64,000 bases of DNA from Methylobacterium sp. SyP6R. Lineage in GTDB: Bacteria > Pseudomonadota > Alphaproteobacteria > Rhizobiales > Beijerinckiaceae. Position 1 is the stretch's first letter. Each line of letters opens with the position of its first letter. The stretch covers positions 3,330,501 to 3,394,500 of the forward strand of contig NZ_JAAQRC020000001.1 of NCBI RefSeq assembly GCF_019216885.1. The letters run 5' to 3'. Made by a program: the position numbers and the translations under genes. Shown here piece after piece: positions 36,614-45,009 of this stretch. Below the pieces are notes generated by a model that saw only the letters and a program-made list of their open reading frames with translations, was not told the origin of the DNA and searched no databases.

Positions 36614-36808
36614 GCCTCCCCCATGCCCGTCCGCCCTCGCGCGGAAAGCCGCTTTTGCAACGCCGCTTCTGCCCGGCTTTGCGCGAGCGGTCCACCCGAG
36701 GGGGAGAGCTCTCGACGCGCCCGCGGGCCGGCCGCCGCGGGACGGGGCGGCGACATCCTATTAGGATCGCCTCATCGAGCGGGGCCTGATGGTCCGGGAG
36801 ACGAACCG

Positions 36809-37132
36809 ATGGATGCCGCGACGCCGACCGACCTGACGCGTCTCCAGGACAAGGCCGCCGAGGCGGCGCACCTGCTCCGCCTCCTCGCCAACGAGAAGCG
36901 GTTGCTCATCCTGTGCCTGCTGATCGCCCGCGGCGAGATGGACGTGACGAGCCTTGCCAAGGAGGTCGCGCTGAGCCAGTCGGCCCTGTCGCAGCACCTC
37001 GCCAGGCTCCGCGAGGACGGGTTGGTCGCGTTTCGCCGCGAGAGCCAGACCCTGTATTACCGGCTGGAGGATCCCCGAGCCGCCCGGGTGCTGGCGACCC
37101 TCAAGGACATCTTCTGTCCCGGCCTCGGCTGA
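36809..37132 (+). CDS. ArsR-family repressor, SqrR/BigR-like
   Basis: A 107-residue winged-helix repressor. HTH segment VALSQSALSQHLARLREDGL near residues 54-73. Two cysteines, one in RLLILCLLIARG (about residue 36) and one near the end (LKDIFCPGLG, about 103), are placed like the pair that forms a tetrasulfide bond in the persulfide sensors SqrR and BigR. The two genes that follow are YeeE/YedE-type sulfur-transport proteins, in line with a sulfide/persulfide regulon, and a perfect inverted repeat lies in front of them. Confidence 0.88.
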   Translation: MDAATPTDLTRLQDKAAEAAHLLRLLANEKRLLILCLLIARGEMDVTSLAKEVALSQSALSQHLARLREDGLVAFRRESQTLYYRLEDPRAARVLATLKDIFCPGLG

Positions 37133-37161
37133 CCGGGCCGTGCCGGGCGGACGTCTCCGTC

Positions 37162-37192
37162 TTGACGGTACATTAGACTTATCTAATTTAAT
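37162..37192 (+). promoter_or_regulatory. putative promoter with repressor operator
   Basis: TTGACG (37162-37167) is a good -35 element and TTTAAT (37187-37192) a fair -10 at 19-base spacing. Between and overlapping them, ATTAGA at 37172-37177 and TCTAAT at 37182-37187 form a perfect 6-bp inverted repeat around CTTA. An AT-rich palindrome between -35 and -10 is what an ArsR-type repressor would bind to block transcription of the downstream YeeE/YedE genes. Confidence 0.65.
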
Positions 37193-37283
37193 ATCGTCTC
37201 GTTCGAGGTGACGATGGGCCATCGGCCCCGCGGGCCAGGCGGTGCCCGTCGTTTCGACCCCGCGGCGATTCGGAGCGATCACC

Positions 37284-37706
37284 ATGGACGGCTTCACGCC
37301 CCTCGGCGCGACCCTCGGCGGGGTCATGATCGGTGCGTCCGCCTCCCTGTTGCTGGTCCTCAACGGACGCATCGCCGGCATCAGCGGCATTCTCGGCGGG
37401 CTCATGGCCGCGCCCTCGCGCGACACCGGCTGGCGGGCCGGCTTCCTCGCGGGTCTCGTCCTGGCACCGCTCGCCTACGGCCTCGTCGCGAGCCTGCCCA
37501 CGGTGACGGTCGGCGCCTCGTTGCCGCTCCTGGCGCTCGCGGGCCTGCTGGTCGGGTTCGGGGCGCGCCTCGGCTCCGGCTGCACCAGCGGCCACGGCGT
37601 CTGCGGCCTCGCCCGCCTGTCACCCCGCTCGATGGTCGCGACCGGCACCTTCATGGCCGTCGCCATCCTGACCGTCCTCGTCACGCGCCACCTCGCCGGG
37701 GCGTGA
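37284..37706 (+). CDS. YeeE/YedE-family sulfur-transport protein, first half
   Basis: A 140-residue membrane protein with four helices. Its motif [23 protein letters not shown], split as [18 protein letters not shown] (about residues 99-116), has the two cysteines typical of YeeE/YedE and PmpA-type transporters of sulfur-containing ions such as thiosulfate. Start is the ATG at 37284. Together with the next gene it forms the two-subunit version of the transporter, downstream of a SqrR/BigR-like repressor. Confidence 0.9.
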   Translation: MDGFTPLGATLGGVMIGASASLLLVLNGRIAGISGILGGLMAAPSRDTGWRAGFLAGLVLAPLAYGLVASLPTVTVGASLPLLALAGLLVGFGARLGSGCTSGHGVCGLARLSPRSMVATGTFMAVAILTVLVTRHLAGA

Positions 37707-37709
37707 GCC

Positions 37710-38156
37710 ATGGCCCAGACCGTCTCCGCCTTCGCCGTCGGCCTCCTGTTCGGCCTCGGCCTCCTCGTCTCCGGGATGAGCGACCCGGCCAAGGTCCTGG
37801 CCTTCCTCGATCTGGCCGGTCACTGGGACCCGAGCCTCGCCCTGGTGATGGCGGGGGCCGTCGCGGTCTCGGCCCTGGGCTTCGCGATCGCGCAACGCTG
37901 CGGCCGGCCGGTGCTGGCATCCCGGCTGGAGATCCCGACCCGGCGCGACCTCGACCCGCGCCTCGTCGCCGGTGCGGCGATCTTCGGTCTCGGCTGGGGC
38001 CTCGCCGGCCTGTGCCCCGGGCCCGCGCTCACGCTCCTGACGATCGTGCCGGCCCAGGCCGCGACCTTCGTAGCCGCCATGGTCGTCGGCATCCTGCTGG
38101 TCCGTCTGGTACCTTCCGCGACAGCGACGCCGTCCGAGCCCGGAACCGACGCGTGA
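37710..38156 (+). CDS. YeeE/YedE-family sulfur-transport protein, second half (PmpB-like)
   Basis: A 148-residue four-helix membrane protein with [20 protein letters not shown] near the start and [19 protein letters not shown] near residue 105, the conserved Cys-Pro-Gly-Pro segment of DUF6691/PmpB-type proteins. It follows the first half by 3 bases. In known systems the pair sits with persulfide dioxygenase or SQR genes under BigR control; those are not in this window. Confidence 0.9.
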   Translation: MAQTVSAFAVGLLFGLGLLVSGMSDPAKVLAFLDLAGHWDPSLALVMAGAVAVSALGFAIAQRCGRPVLASRLEIPTRRDLDPRLVAGAAIFGLGWGLAGLCPGPALTLLTIVPAQAATFVAAMVVGILLVRLVPSATATPSEPGTDA

Positions 38157-38278
38157 TACGACTTCCGGAAGATCGCTTCCTGAAGTCGTATCGCAAGCCC
38201 GCGACGGTGAAGCTTCGCCTCACACGCCTGAGCGAAGCCGATTTCCGCATCGCGAAGCGAGTGTCGGAAATCGTATGA
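38154..38278. repeat. dispersed inverted-repeat element, copy 1
   Basis: A 125-base non-coding element bounded by near-perfect inverted ends (TGATACGACTTCCG and its approximate complement). An inverted, diverged copy is at 53651-53758. Shared blocks include the CGCTTCGCGATGCGGAAA core and CTTCGCTCAGGCG. It begins at the stop codon of the preceding gene. Confidence 0.85.
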
Positions 38279-38326
38279 CGCAGGGCCTGCGGGCGGCCCG
38301 CAGGACGAGGGGCGGGCCCGGACGGG

Positions 38327-38340
38327 TTGCGCTGGATCAA
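38327..38340. promoter_or_regulatory. FixK/FNR-type box upstream of P-type ATPase
   Basis: TTGCGCTGGATCAA, the reverse complement of TTGATCCAGCGCAA, fits the FixK2-type consensus TTG(A/C)-N6-(T/G)CAA. It lies 69 bases before the ATG at 38409. Confidence 0.75.
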
Positions 38341-38408
38341 GGCAGGGACCGGCCGTACGCCCAGAGTGGCCGCACCGGCCGCGGGGCGCCGGAGGCGGAG
38401 ACCGGCCG

Positions 38409-41078
38409 ATGCTGCGGGACGACGTGCGATCCTGGACCGCGCAGCGGGTCGGCGCGTCCACCGGCTCCAAAAACCGCCCCGGCACCTCCTCCGAGACCCG
38501 TCCGCCGGAGCTCCGGTTTCCCGGACCCGGCCCGTCCGGATTACCGGGTCCGGCGCCGATGTTCTGGACCCTCACGCCCGAGGCGTTGGGCGCCCGCCTC
38601 GCCTGCGGCCCGGACGGGCTGACGGTCGCGGAGGCGGGGCGACGCCTGGAGCGCCACGGGCCGAACCGCGACGCGGAAGCCCGGGTCGACGGTGCGGCGC
38701 GGGCGGTGCTGCGCCGGATGGGCGAGCCGCTCGCCCTCATCCTGACGGCGGCCGGCCTCGTCACCGTCCTCACCGGGGACTGGGCCGGCGGGGCGATCAT
38801 CATCGCCATCCTGATGCTGTCGATCGGCCTCGACACGATCCAGGAAGGCCAGGCCTTGAGGGCGGCCGAGGCCCTGCGGCGCAGCGTGGCGCTCAAGGCG
38901 GAGGTCCGGCGCGACGGCGCCTTCCGCGTCGTCCCGGTCGACGAGGTGGTGCCCGGGGACGTGATCCGCGTCCGGGCGGGGGACATCGTGCCGGCGGACG
39001 CCCTGGTGCTGGCGAGCTTCGGCCTCACCGCCGGGCAGGCCGCGCTCACCGGCGAGCCCTATCCGGTCGAGAAGCGGCCGGGGCTGGTCGCGGCGACGAG
39101 CCCGGCCGAGGCCGTGAACGCGCTGTTTCGCGGCTCCGTGGCGCAGAGCGGCGAGGCGATCGCCCTCGTGGCCGCGACCGGCCGCGACACGCTGTTCGGT
39201 GCCGCCGCCGCCTCCCTGTCGGAGGAGGCGGAGCCGTCGCCGTTCCAGCGCGACCTGCGCGACCTCGGCCTCCTGATCGCCCGCCTGACCCTCGTGCTGG
39301 TCGTCGGGGTCATCGCCGTGCGCGTCGCCTTCGGGCGGCCGGTCGTCGAGTCGATGCTCTTCGCCGTGGCGCTGGCGGTCGGCCTGACGCCCGAATTGCT
39401 GCCGATGATCACCACCGTGACCCTCGCCCGGGGGGCGCTGCGGATGGCGCGGCGCAAGGTCATCGTGAAGCGCCTCGCCGGCATCCACGATCTCGGCGAG
39501 ATGACGGTCCTGTGCACCGACAAGACCGGCACCCTGACCTCGGCCGAGATCACCCTGGCAAAGAGCCTCGACCCGGCGGGCGCCACTGCGGCCCGGCCGG
39601 CCCGGCTCGGCGCCGTGGCGGCGGCGCTCGGCGGCGACCGCGGGCCGCTCGACGCGGCGCTCACCGACGCCAGCCCGCAGGCGGCGACCGGCTGGCGGCT
39701 GGTCGGCCAGCGCCCCTTCGACTACGCGGAGCGGGTCGGATCGGTCCTGGCCGAGGGGCCGGAGGGGCGCCTCCTGATCGTCAAGGGCGCGCCGGAGGCC
39801 GTGCTCGCCCGCTGCAAAGCCCGGCGCGACGGCGAGGGGATCGGCGCGCTCGGCGAGCCGGAGCGCGCAGGCATCCTCGCCCGGGTCCACGGGCTCGCGG
39901 AGGAGGGCCTGCGCAGCATCGCGGTCGCATCCGGCACGGGCAGCGAGACCGCTCTCGTCTTCGAGGGACTCTGCGCCTTCGCCGACCCGCCGAAACCCGG
40001 CGCGGCCGCGGCGCTCGCGGCGCTCGCCGCCGCGGGCGTGCGGGTCAAGATCCTGTCGGGCGACGATCCCGTCATGGTGCGCCGCCTCGCCGGGCTCGTC
40101 GGGCTCGCCGCCGACCGGGTGCTGTCGGGGCCGGAGGTGGCGGGCCTGAGCGACGAGGCGCTCGCCGTCCAGGTGCGCGCGGTCGACGTCTACGGGCGGC
40201 TCAGCCCCGACCAGAAGGTCCGCATCGTCCGGGCGCTCCAGGCGGGCGGCGAGGTGGTCGGGTTCCTGGGCGACGGGATCAACGACGCGCCCGGCCTGCG
40301 GCACGCCGATATCGGCCTGTCGGTCGCGGGCGCCAGCGGCGTCGCGCAGGAGGCTGCCGACATGATCCTGCTCGCCCCGGACCTCGCCGTCGCGGCGGAT
40401 GGCGTCGCCGAGGGGCGGCGGACCTCGGTCAACATCCTGAAGTACATCCGCATGGGGGCGAGCTCGAACTTCGGCAACATGCTGTCGATGGCGCTCGCGG
40501 CGGCGTTCCTGCCGTTCCTGCCGATGCTGCCGATGCAGATCCTGCTCAACAACCTGCTCTACGACCTGTCGGAACTCGGCATCCCGTTCGACCGCGTCGA
40601 GCCCGACGGCACGGCGCATCCGCAGGCCTGGGACCGGGGCGCGCTCCTGCGCTTCGCCGCCGTGATGGGCCCGCTGTCGTCGCTGTTCGACGGCCTCACC
40701 TTCGGCGTGCTGCTCCTCGGCTTCGGGGCGGGCCCGGAGGTGTTCCGCACCGCCTGGTTCCTGGAATCGATGGCGACGCAGATCCTGGTGATCGTCGTCA
40801 TCCGCACCCATGGGCGGCCGTGGCGCGACCGGCCGGGCGCGGCGCTCGCGGCCTCCTCGCTGGCAGCCCTGACGGTCGCCCTGGCGCTGCCGTTCACGCC
40901 GCTCGCGGGCTGGCTCGGGTTCACGGCGCCGCCTCCGGCGATCCTCGCCGCGGTCGCGGCGATCACGGCGGCCTATCTGGCGGCGGCCGAGGCGGTGAAG
41001 CCATGGGCGATGGGACGGTGGGCGATGGGGCGGTGGGCGATGGGGCGGTCTTGCGCCTCCGCCGATCCCCGCGCCTGA
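38409..41078 (+). CDS. P-type ATPase, magnesium-translocating (MgtA-like, P3B)
   Basis: An 889-residue cation pump. Seen: TGEPYPVEK (actuator TGE), helix 4 motif GLTPELLPMI matching MgtA-type pumps, phosphorylation motif CTDKTGTLT, nucleotide-domain KGAPEAVLARC and hinge GDGINDAPGLRHADIGLSV. No heavy-metal domain or CPx motif. The ATG at 38409 has a ribosome-site-like GGAGGCGGAG about 8 bases upstream and fits the FixK-type box position; the ATG at 38559 (839 residues) also fits homology. The C terminus has a 5-residue repeat WAMGR encoded by a 15-base tandem. Followed 18 bases later by the kinase fusion gene. Confidence 0.88.
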   Translation: MLRDDVRSWTAQRVGASTGSKNRPGTSSETRPPELRFPGPGPSGLPGPAPMFWTLTPEALGARLACGPDGLTVAEAGRRLERHGPNRDAEARVDGAARAVLRRMGEPLALILTAAGLVTVLTGDWAGGAIIIAILMLSIGLDTIQEGQALRAAEALRRSVALKAEVRRDGAFRVVPVDEVVPGDVIRVRAGDIVPADALVLASFGLTAGQAALTGEPYPVEKRPGLVAATSPAEAVNALFRGSVAQSGEAIALVAATGRDTLFGAAAASLSEEAEPSPFQRDLRDLGLLIARLTLVLVVGVIAVRVAFGRPVVESMLFAVALAVGLTPELLPMITTVTLARGALRMARRKVIVKRLAGIHDLGEMTVLCTDKTGTLTSAEITLAKSLDPAGATAARPARLGAVAAALGGDRGPLDAALTDASPQAATGWRLVGQRPFDYAERVGSVLAEGPEGRLLIVKGAPEAVLARCKARRDGEGIGALGEPERAGILARVHGLAEEGLRSIAVASGTGSETALVFEGLCAFADPPKPGAAAALAALAAAGVRVKILSGDDPVMVRRLAGLVGLAADRVLSGPEVAGLSDEALAVQVRAVDVYGRLSPDQKVRIVRALQAGGEVVGFLGDGINDAPGLRHADIGLSVAGASGVAQEAADMILLAPDLAVAADGVAEGRRTSVNILKYIRMGASSNFGNMLSMALAAAFLPFLPMLPMQILLNNLLYDLSELGIPFDRVEPDGTAHPQAWDRGALLRFAAVMGPLSSLFDGLTFGVLLLGFGAGPEVFRTAWFLESMATQILVIVVIRTHGRPWRDRPGAALAASSLAALTVALALPFTPLAGWLGFTAPPPAILAAVAAITAAYLAAAEAVKPWAMGRWAMGRWAMGRSCASADPRA
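41004..41048 (+). repeat. 15-bp tandem repeat, three units, inside the pump gene
   Basis: Three successive 15-base units (the first differs at one base) encode WAMGR three times at the C terminus of the P-type ATPase. Confidence 0.92.
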
Positions 41079-41096
41079 CGAGACGGGAGGAGACCG

Positions 41097-42689
41097 ATGC
41101 CGGCAGGCCCGCAGATCGAGACCCTGGACTTCCTGACCCACCGGCTCGCGGGGGAAGGGCCCCTCGAGCGGATCGACACCCACGCCTCGGTCGTCCTCAT
41201 GGCCGGCGACCAGGTGCTGAAGCTGAAACGGGCGGTGCGCTTTCCCTTCCTCGACTTCTCGACCCCCCGGCGCCGGCTCGCCGCGTGCCGGGCCGAGATC
41301 GCCGCCAATGCCCGTGCGGCGCGGCTCTATCGCGGCGTGCACCGGATCACCCGCGGCACGGAGGGCGGCCTCGCCCTCGACGGGCCCGGCCCCCTCGTGG
41401 ACGCCGTGGTGGCGATGCGGCGCTTCCCGCAGGACAACCTGTTCGACCGCATGGTGCAGGACGGGCGCCTCACCCCGGCGCTGGTGACCGACCTCGCCCG
41501 GCGCCTCGCCGCGCTCCATGCCGAGGCGCCGGCGTCCAAGGCGGGCGGCGCAGCCGCGATGGCCGATCTCGTCGCGCTCGGCGACCGCAGCCTGCGGGCC
41601 TGCGGCCTCGTCCCCGACCGGGAGGTGGATGCGCTGACGGACCTTTTTCGGAGGCGGCTCGCCCGCCACGCCGACCGGCTCGACGCGCGGCGCCGGGAGG
41701 GGAAGGTCCGGCGCTGCCACGGCGACCTGACCTTGCGCAACATCTGCCTGTTCGAGGGCGTGCCGACGCCGTTCGATGCCCTCGAATTCGACGAGCGCCT
41801 CGCCACGATCGACGTGCTCTACGACCTCGCCTTCGTGGTGATGGACCTGTGGCATCGCGGCCGGCCCGACCTCGCGAACCTGCTGCTCAATCGCTACCTC
41901 GACGAGACCGACGACGCGCCGGATGCCGGCCTGATGCCGTTCCTGATGGCCGTGCGCGCGGTGATCCGCGCCCATGTGACCATGAGCCAAGCGACGGCGA
42001 GCCAGGCGACCGCGAGCGAAGCGACGGCGAGTGAGACGGCCGCGACGGCTGCCCGCCGCGAGGCGCGGGCCTATCTCGCCCTGGCGCGGGATCTCCTCGC
42101 CGAGCGGCCGGCCGGCCTGGTGGCGGTCGGCGGCTTGAGCGGGTCCGGCAAGTCGACGCTCGCGGCGGCCCTGGCGCCCGGGCTCGGTGCGCCCCCGGGC
42201 GCCCGGATCGTGAGCAGCGACCGTACCCGCAAGCGCCTGCACGGGGTCGTGCCGCTCACCCGCCTGCCGCCGGGCGCCTACGCGGCCTCGGTCTCCGAGC
42301 AGGTCTACGCGACGATGCGGGACGAGGCCGCCCGGGTCCTGGCGGGGGGGACCTCGGTGGTGCTCGACGCGGTGTTCGACCGGCCTGCCGAGCGGGAGGC
42401 GGCTGCCGGTTTGGCGGCCTCGTGCGGGGTGACGTTCCGGGGTCTCTGGCTCGAGGCCCCGCTCGCCACCCTGACGGCGCGCGTCGCGGCCCGGCGCAAC
42501 GACCCGTCCGACGCCACGCCCGCCATCCTGGCCGCCCAGGCCCGGCGCGATTGCGGCACGATCACCTGGCGCCGCCTCGATGCGGGGCTGGCGCCGGAGA
42601 GGCTGGCCGGCGACGTGCTGCTTGCCGAAAACCTCGCCGGGGCGGCGGAGCCCGCCGTGCGCGCGGCCCTCGGTCGTGCGTCGGCATGA
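41097..42689 (+). CDS. fusion of phosphotransferase-like domain and P-loop kinase
   Basis: A 530-residue protein. The N-terminal about 290 residues resemble aminoglycoside/choline-kinase-type phosphotransferases (CHGDLTLRNICL at about 205-216, where HGD and N would be catalytic, and FDALEFDERLATIDVLYDLA). After a linker with four SQATA-like repeats comes a P-loop kinase (VAVGGLSGSGKSTLAAALA, about residues 342-360; IVSSDRTRK). This two-domain family (COG2187 with COG0645) often accompanies universal stress and P-type ATPase genes in alphaproteobacteria. Substrate unknown. It follows the MgtA-like gene by 18 bases, so likely one transcript under the FixK-type box. Confidence 0.85.
   Translation: MPAGPQIETLDFLTHRLAGEGPLERIDTHASVVLMAGDQVLKLKRAVRFPFLDFSTPRRRLAACRAEIAANARAARLYRGVHRITRGTEGGLALDGPGPLVDAVVAMRRFPQDNLFDRMVQDGRLTPALVTDLARRLAALHAEAPASKAGGAAAMADLVALGDRSLRACGLVPDREVDALTDLFRRRLARHADRLDARRREGKVRRCHGDLTLRNICLFEGVPTPFDALEFDERLATIDVLYDLAFVVMDLWHRGRPDLANLLLNRYLDETDDAPDAGLMPFLMAVRAVIRAHVTMSQATASQATASEATASETAATAARREARAYLALARDLLAERPAGLVAVGGLSGSGKSTLAAALAPGLGAPPGARIVSSDRTRKRLHGVVPLTRLPPGAYAASVSEQVYATMRDEAARVLAGGTSVVLDAVFDRPAEREAAAGLAASCGVTFRGLWLEAPLATLTARVAARRNDPSDATPAILAAQARRDCGTITWRRLDAGLAPERLAGDVLLAENLAGAAEPAVRAALGRASA
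41985..42044 (+). repeat. 15-bp tandem repeat, four units, in interdomain linker
   Basis: Four imperfect 15-base units encode SQATA, SQATA, SEATA and SETAA in the linker between the two domains of the kinase fusion. Confidence 0.88.
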
Positions 42690-42745
42690 CGGGACGCCGG
42701 GGAGCGCAGTCAGGCGACCGACGCCCTACAAGGGTCGGCCGGCGA

Positions 42746-43924
42746 TCACCGCATCCGCCAGAGCGCCCCGATCAGGCCGAGATTGACCAGGGCGAGGGCG
42801 AGCAGCCACCACCAGAGCGGGCCCGCGCCGGCCTGGACGAGCAGGACCGCGCCGGCCGGCGGCGCCAGGGCCTGGGCGATCAGCCCGGGCCGTGCCAGGC
42901 GGCCGACCAGCAGCGGGTAGCGCTCCGGGCCGAACAGGGCCAGCGGCACCGTCCCCCGGGCGATCGAAGAGATGCCGTTGCCGCCGCCGTAGAGCACCAG
43001 CCAGACCCCCAGGCCGGGCACGTCCGCGGCGAGCAGGGCGAGGCCGAGCGCCACGAGGCCGAAGGCCGCGATCAGCGTCCAGAGCGGGTGGTGGCGGCCC
43101 TTGAACGCCATCTCGACGATCCGCGCGCCGACCTGGGCCGGCCCGATCAGCGCCCCGTAGGACACCGCCGAGGCGAGCGCGACGCCGCGCGCCTGCAGCA
43201 GGGTGACGAGGTGGACCGAGACCAGGGACATGATCGCTCCGCCGAGCACCAGCACCCCGGCGAACAGCCGGAATGCCCGCCGCTCGCGTGCCGAGAGCGG
43301 GCCGGCCGCCGCCGCGCGGGTCTCCGCCGTCGCCGGCAGCGCGGGGGTGGACGGGATGAACCCCAGTACCAGCGGCAGCGTGACCAGGAGATGCAGGCCG
43401 GCATAGGCCAGGCAGGCGCCCCGCCAGCCGATCTGCGCGACGAGGAGCGCCGAGAGCGGCCAGCAGACGGTGCTGGCGAACCCGCCCCAGAGGGTCAGCG
43501 CGGTGATCGCCGGCCGGGCCGCCGCGCCGTAGAGCCGGCCGAGGGTGGCGAAGGCCGGGTCGTACAGGCCGCAGGCCATGCCGAGGCCGAGGAGCAGCCA
43601 GCCGGCCAGGAAGACCGGCAGGACCGGCGCGACCGCCAGGGTGGCGAGGCCGGCCGCGAGGAACAGGGCCGCCGCGGCGAGGACCGGCCGGCCGCCACGG
43701 CGCTGGATGACCGCGCCGACATGCGGCGATGCGGCAGCGGCGACCAGGAGGCCGAGGGTCAGGCCGCCGACGATCCCGGCGAGCGGCCATCCGGTCCCGT
43801 CCGCGACCGGCCCGGCGAGGATCGCCGGCAGGTAGAACGACGAGCCCCAGGCCAGGATCTCGACGATGCCGAGGGCCGAGATGACGGTCAGGCGGCCCGG
43901 CGCACCACCGGGCTCAGGCCTCAC
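42746..43924 (-). CDS. MFS transporter of the arsenic operon
   Basis: A 392-residue major facilitator with about twelve helices, starting MRPEPGGAPGRLTVISALG. The inter-helix 2-3 loop GAVIQRRGGRPVL is the family motif A. It overlaps the end of acr3 by 11 bases and is the last gene of the arsR-arsC-acr3 operon. By position it may export an arsenical or arsenic-linked metabolite; MFS genes of several types occur in ars operons. No closer assignment is possible from sequence alone. Confidence 0.85.
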   Translation of the reverse strand: MRPEPGGAPGRLTVISALGIVEILAWGSSFYLPAILAGPVADGTGWPLAGIVGGLTLGLLVAAAASPHVGAVIQRRGGRPVLAAAALFLAAGLATLAVAPVLPVFLAGWLLLGLGMACGLYDPAFATLGRLYGAAARPAITALTLWGGFASTVCWPLSALLVAQIGWRGACLAYAGLHLLVTLPLVLGFIPSTPALPATAETRAAAAGPLSARERRAFRLFAGVLVLGGAIMSLVSVHLVTLLQARGVALASAVSYGALIGPAQVGARIVEMAFKGRHHPLWTLIAAFGLVALGLALLAADVPGLGVWLVLYGGGNGISSIARGTVPLALFGPERYPLLVGRLARPGLIAQALAPPAGAVLLVQAGAGPLWWWLLALALVNLGLIGALWRMR

Positions 43925-44981
43925 GGGAGGCCGGCGCGAGCGCCGCGTTCCTCTGCGCCGCGCCTCGCTCGTACCAGCCCCGGCTGCGGTTCACGATCCA
44001 CACCACCGACAGCATCACCGGGACCTCGATCAGCACGCCGACCACCGTGGCGAGGGCCGCGCCCGAGTCGAAGCCGAACAGGCTGATCGCGGCGGCCACC
44101 GCCAGCTCGAAGAAGTTCGAGGCCCCGATCAGCGCCGAGGGTCCGGCGACGCAATGCTGCTCCCCGGCCCAGCGGTTGAGCAGGTAGGCGAGCCCCGCAT
44201 TGAAGTAGACCTGGATCAGGATCGGCACCGCCAGCAGGGCGATGACGAGCGGCTGGGCCAGGATCTGCTCGCCCTGGAAGCCGAACAGCAGCACCAGCGT
44301 GGCGAGGAGCGCGGCGAGCGAGACCGGGCCGAGGGCGCGCAGCAGCCGGTCGAGGGCCGCCTGCCCGCCGGAGGCCAGCAGGCTGCGTCGCAGGACCTGC
44401 GCCACGATCACCGGCACGACGATGTAGAGCACCACCGAGAGCACCAGCGTGCTCCACGGCACGGTGATCGAGGACAGGCCGAGCAGCAGGCCGACGATGG
44501 GGGCGAAGGCCACCACCATGATGCTGTCGTTGAGCGCGACCTGCGACAGGGTGAAATGCGGCTCGCCGCGGGTGAGGTTCGACCAGACGAACACCATCGC
44601 GGTGCAGGGCGCGGCGGCCAGGATGATGAGGCCGGCGATGTAGCTGGGGATCTGGTCCGCCGGCAGGTAGGGCTTGAACAGGACGCCCACGAACAGCCAG
44701 CCGAGCAGCGCCATCGAGAACGGCTTGACCGCCCAGTTCACCAGGAGGGTGACGCCGATCCCGCGCCAGTGCCGGCCGACCTGGCCCAGCGCAGCGAAGT
44801 CGATCTTGAGCAGCATCGGGACGACCATGAGCCAGATCAGCACCGCCACCGGCAGGTTGACCCTGGCGATCTCGGCCGCGCCGACGAGGTGGAAGAACCC
44901 CGGCACGACGTGGCCGAGCGCGATGCCGGCGACGATGCAGAGGGCGACCCAGAGGGTCAGGTAGCGTTCGAAGGTGCTCAT
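43914..44981 (-). CDS. ACR3-family arsenite efflux transporter
   Basis: A 355-residue arsenite exporter of the ACR3 (not ArsB) type, ten helices. Key features are NLPVAVLIWLMVVPMLLKID near residue 42, ILAAAPCTAMVFVWSNLTRG with the essential Cys (about residue 126), and GPSALIGASNFFELAVAAA near residue 285. It starts 28 bases after the ArsC-ArsN2 fusion gene and overlaps the MFS gene, all in one operon led by arsR. Confidence 0.95.
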   Translation of the reverse strand: MSTFERYLTLWVALCIVAGIALGHVVPGFFHLVGAAEIARVNLPVAVLIWLMVVPMLLKIDFAALGQVGRHWRGIGVTLLVNWAVKPFSMALLGWLFVGVLFKPYLPADQIPSYIAGLIILAAAPCTAMVFVWSNLTRGEPHFTLSQVALNDSIMVVAFAPIVGLLLGLSSITVPWSTLVLSVVLYIVVPVIVAQVLRRSLLASGGQAALDRLLRALGPVSLAALLATLVLLFGFQGEQILAQPLVIALLAVPILIQVYFNAGLAYLLNRWAGEQHCVAGPSALIGASNFFELAVAAAISLFGFDSGAALATVVGVLIEVPVMLSVVWIVNRSRGWYERGAAQRNAALAPASREA

Positions 44982-45009
44982 GGTTCGATGAGGGTCCCGG
45001 GCCGGGCTT

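Noticed and set aside
32430..36695. A 1421-residue frame suggesting an adaptor-permease fusion
   Set aside because: The upstream part is an off-frame reading of the adaptor gene; the true permease starts at the GTG at 35588.
38541..42242. Long minus-strand frame (1233 residues) opposite the P-type ATPase and kinase genes
   Set aside because: Composition is typical of antisense frames and no domain is seen, whereas the plus strand has intact motifs.
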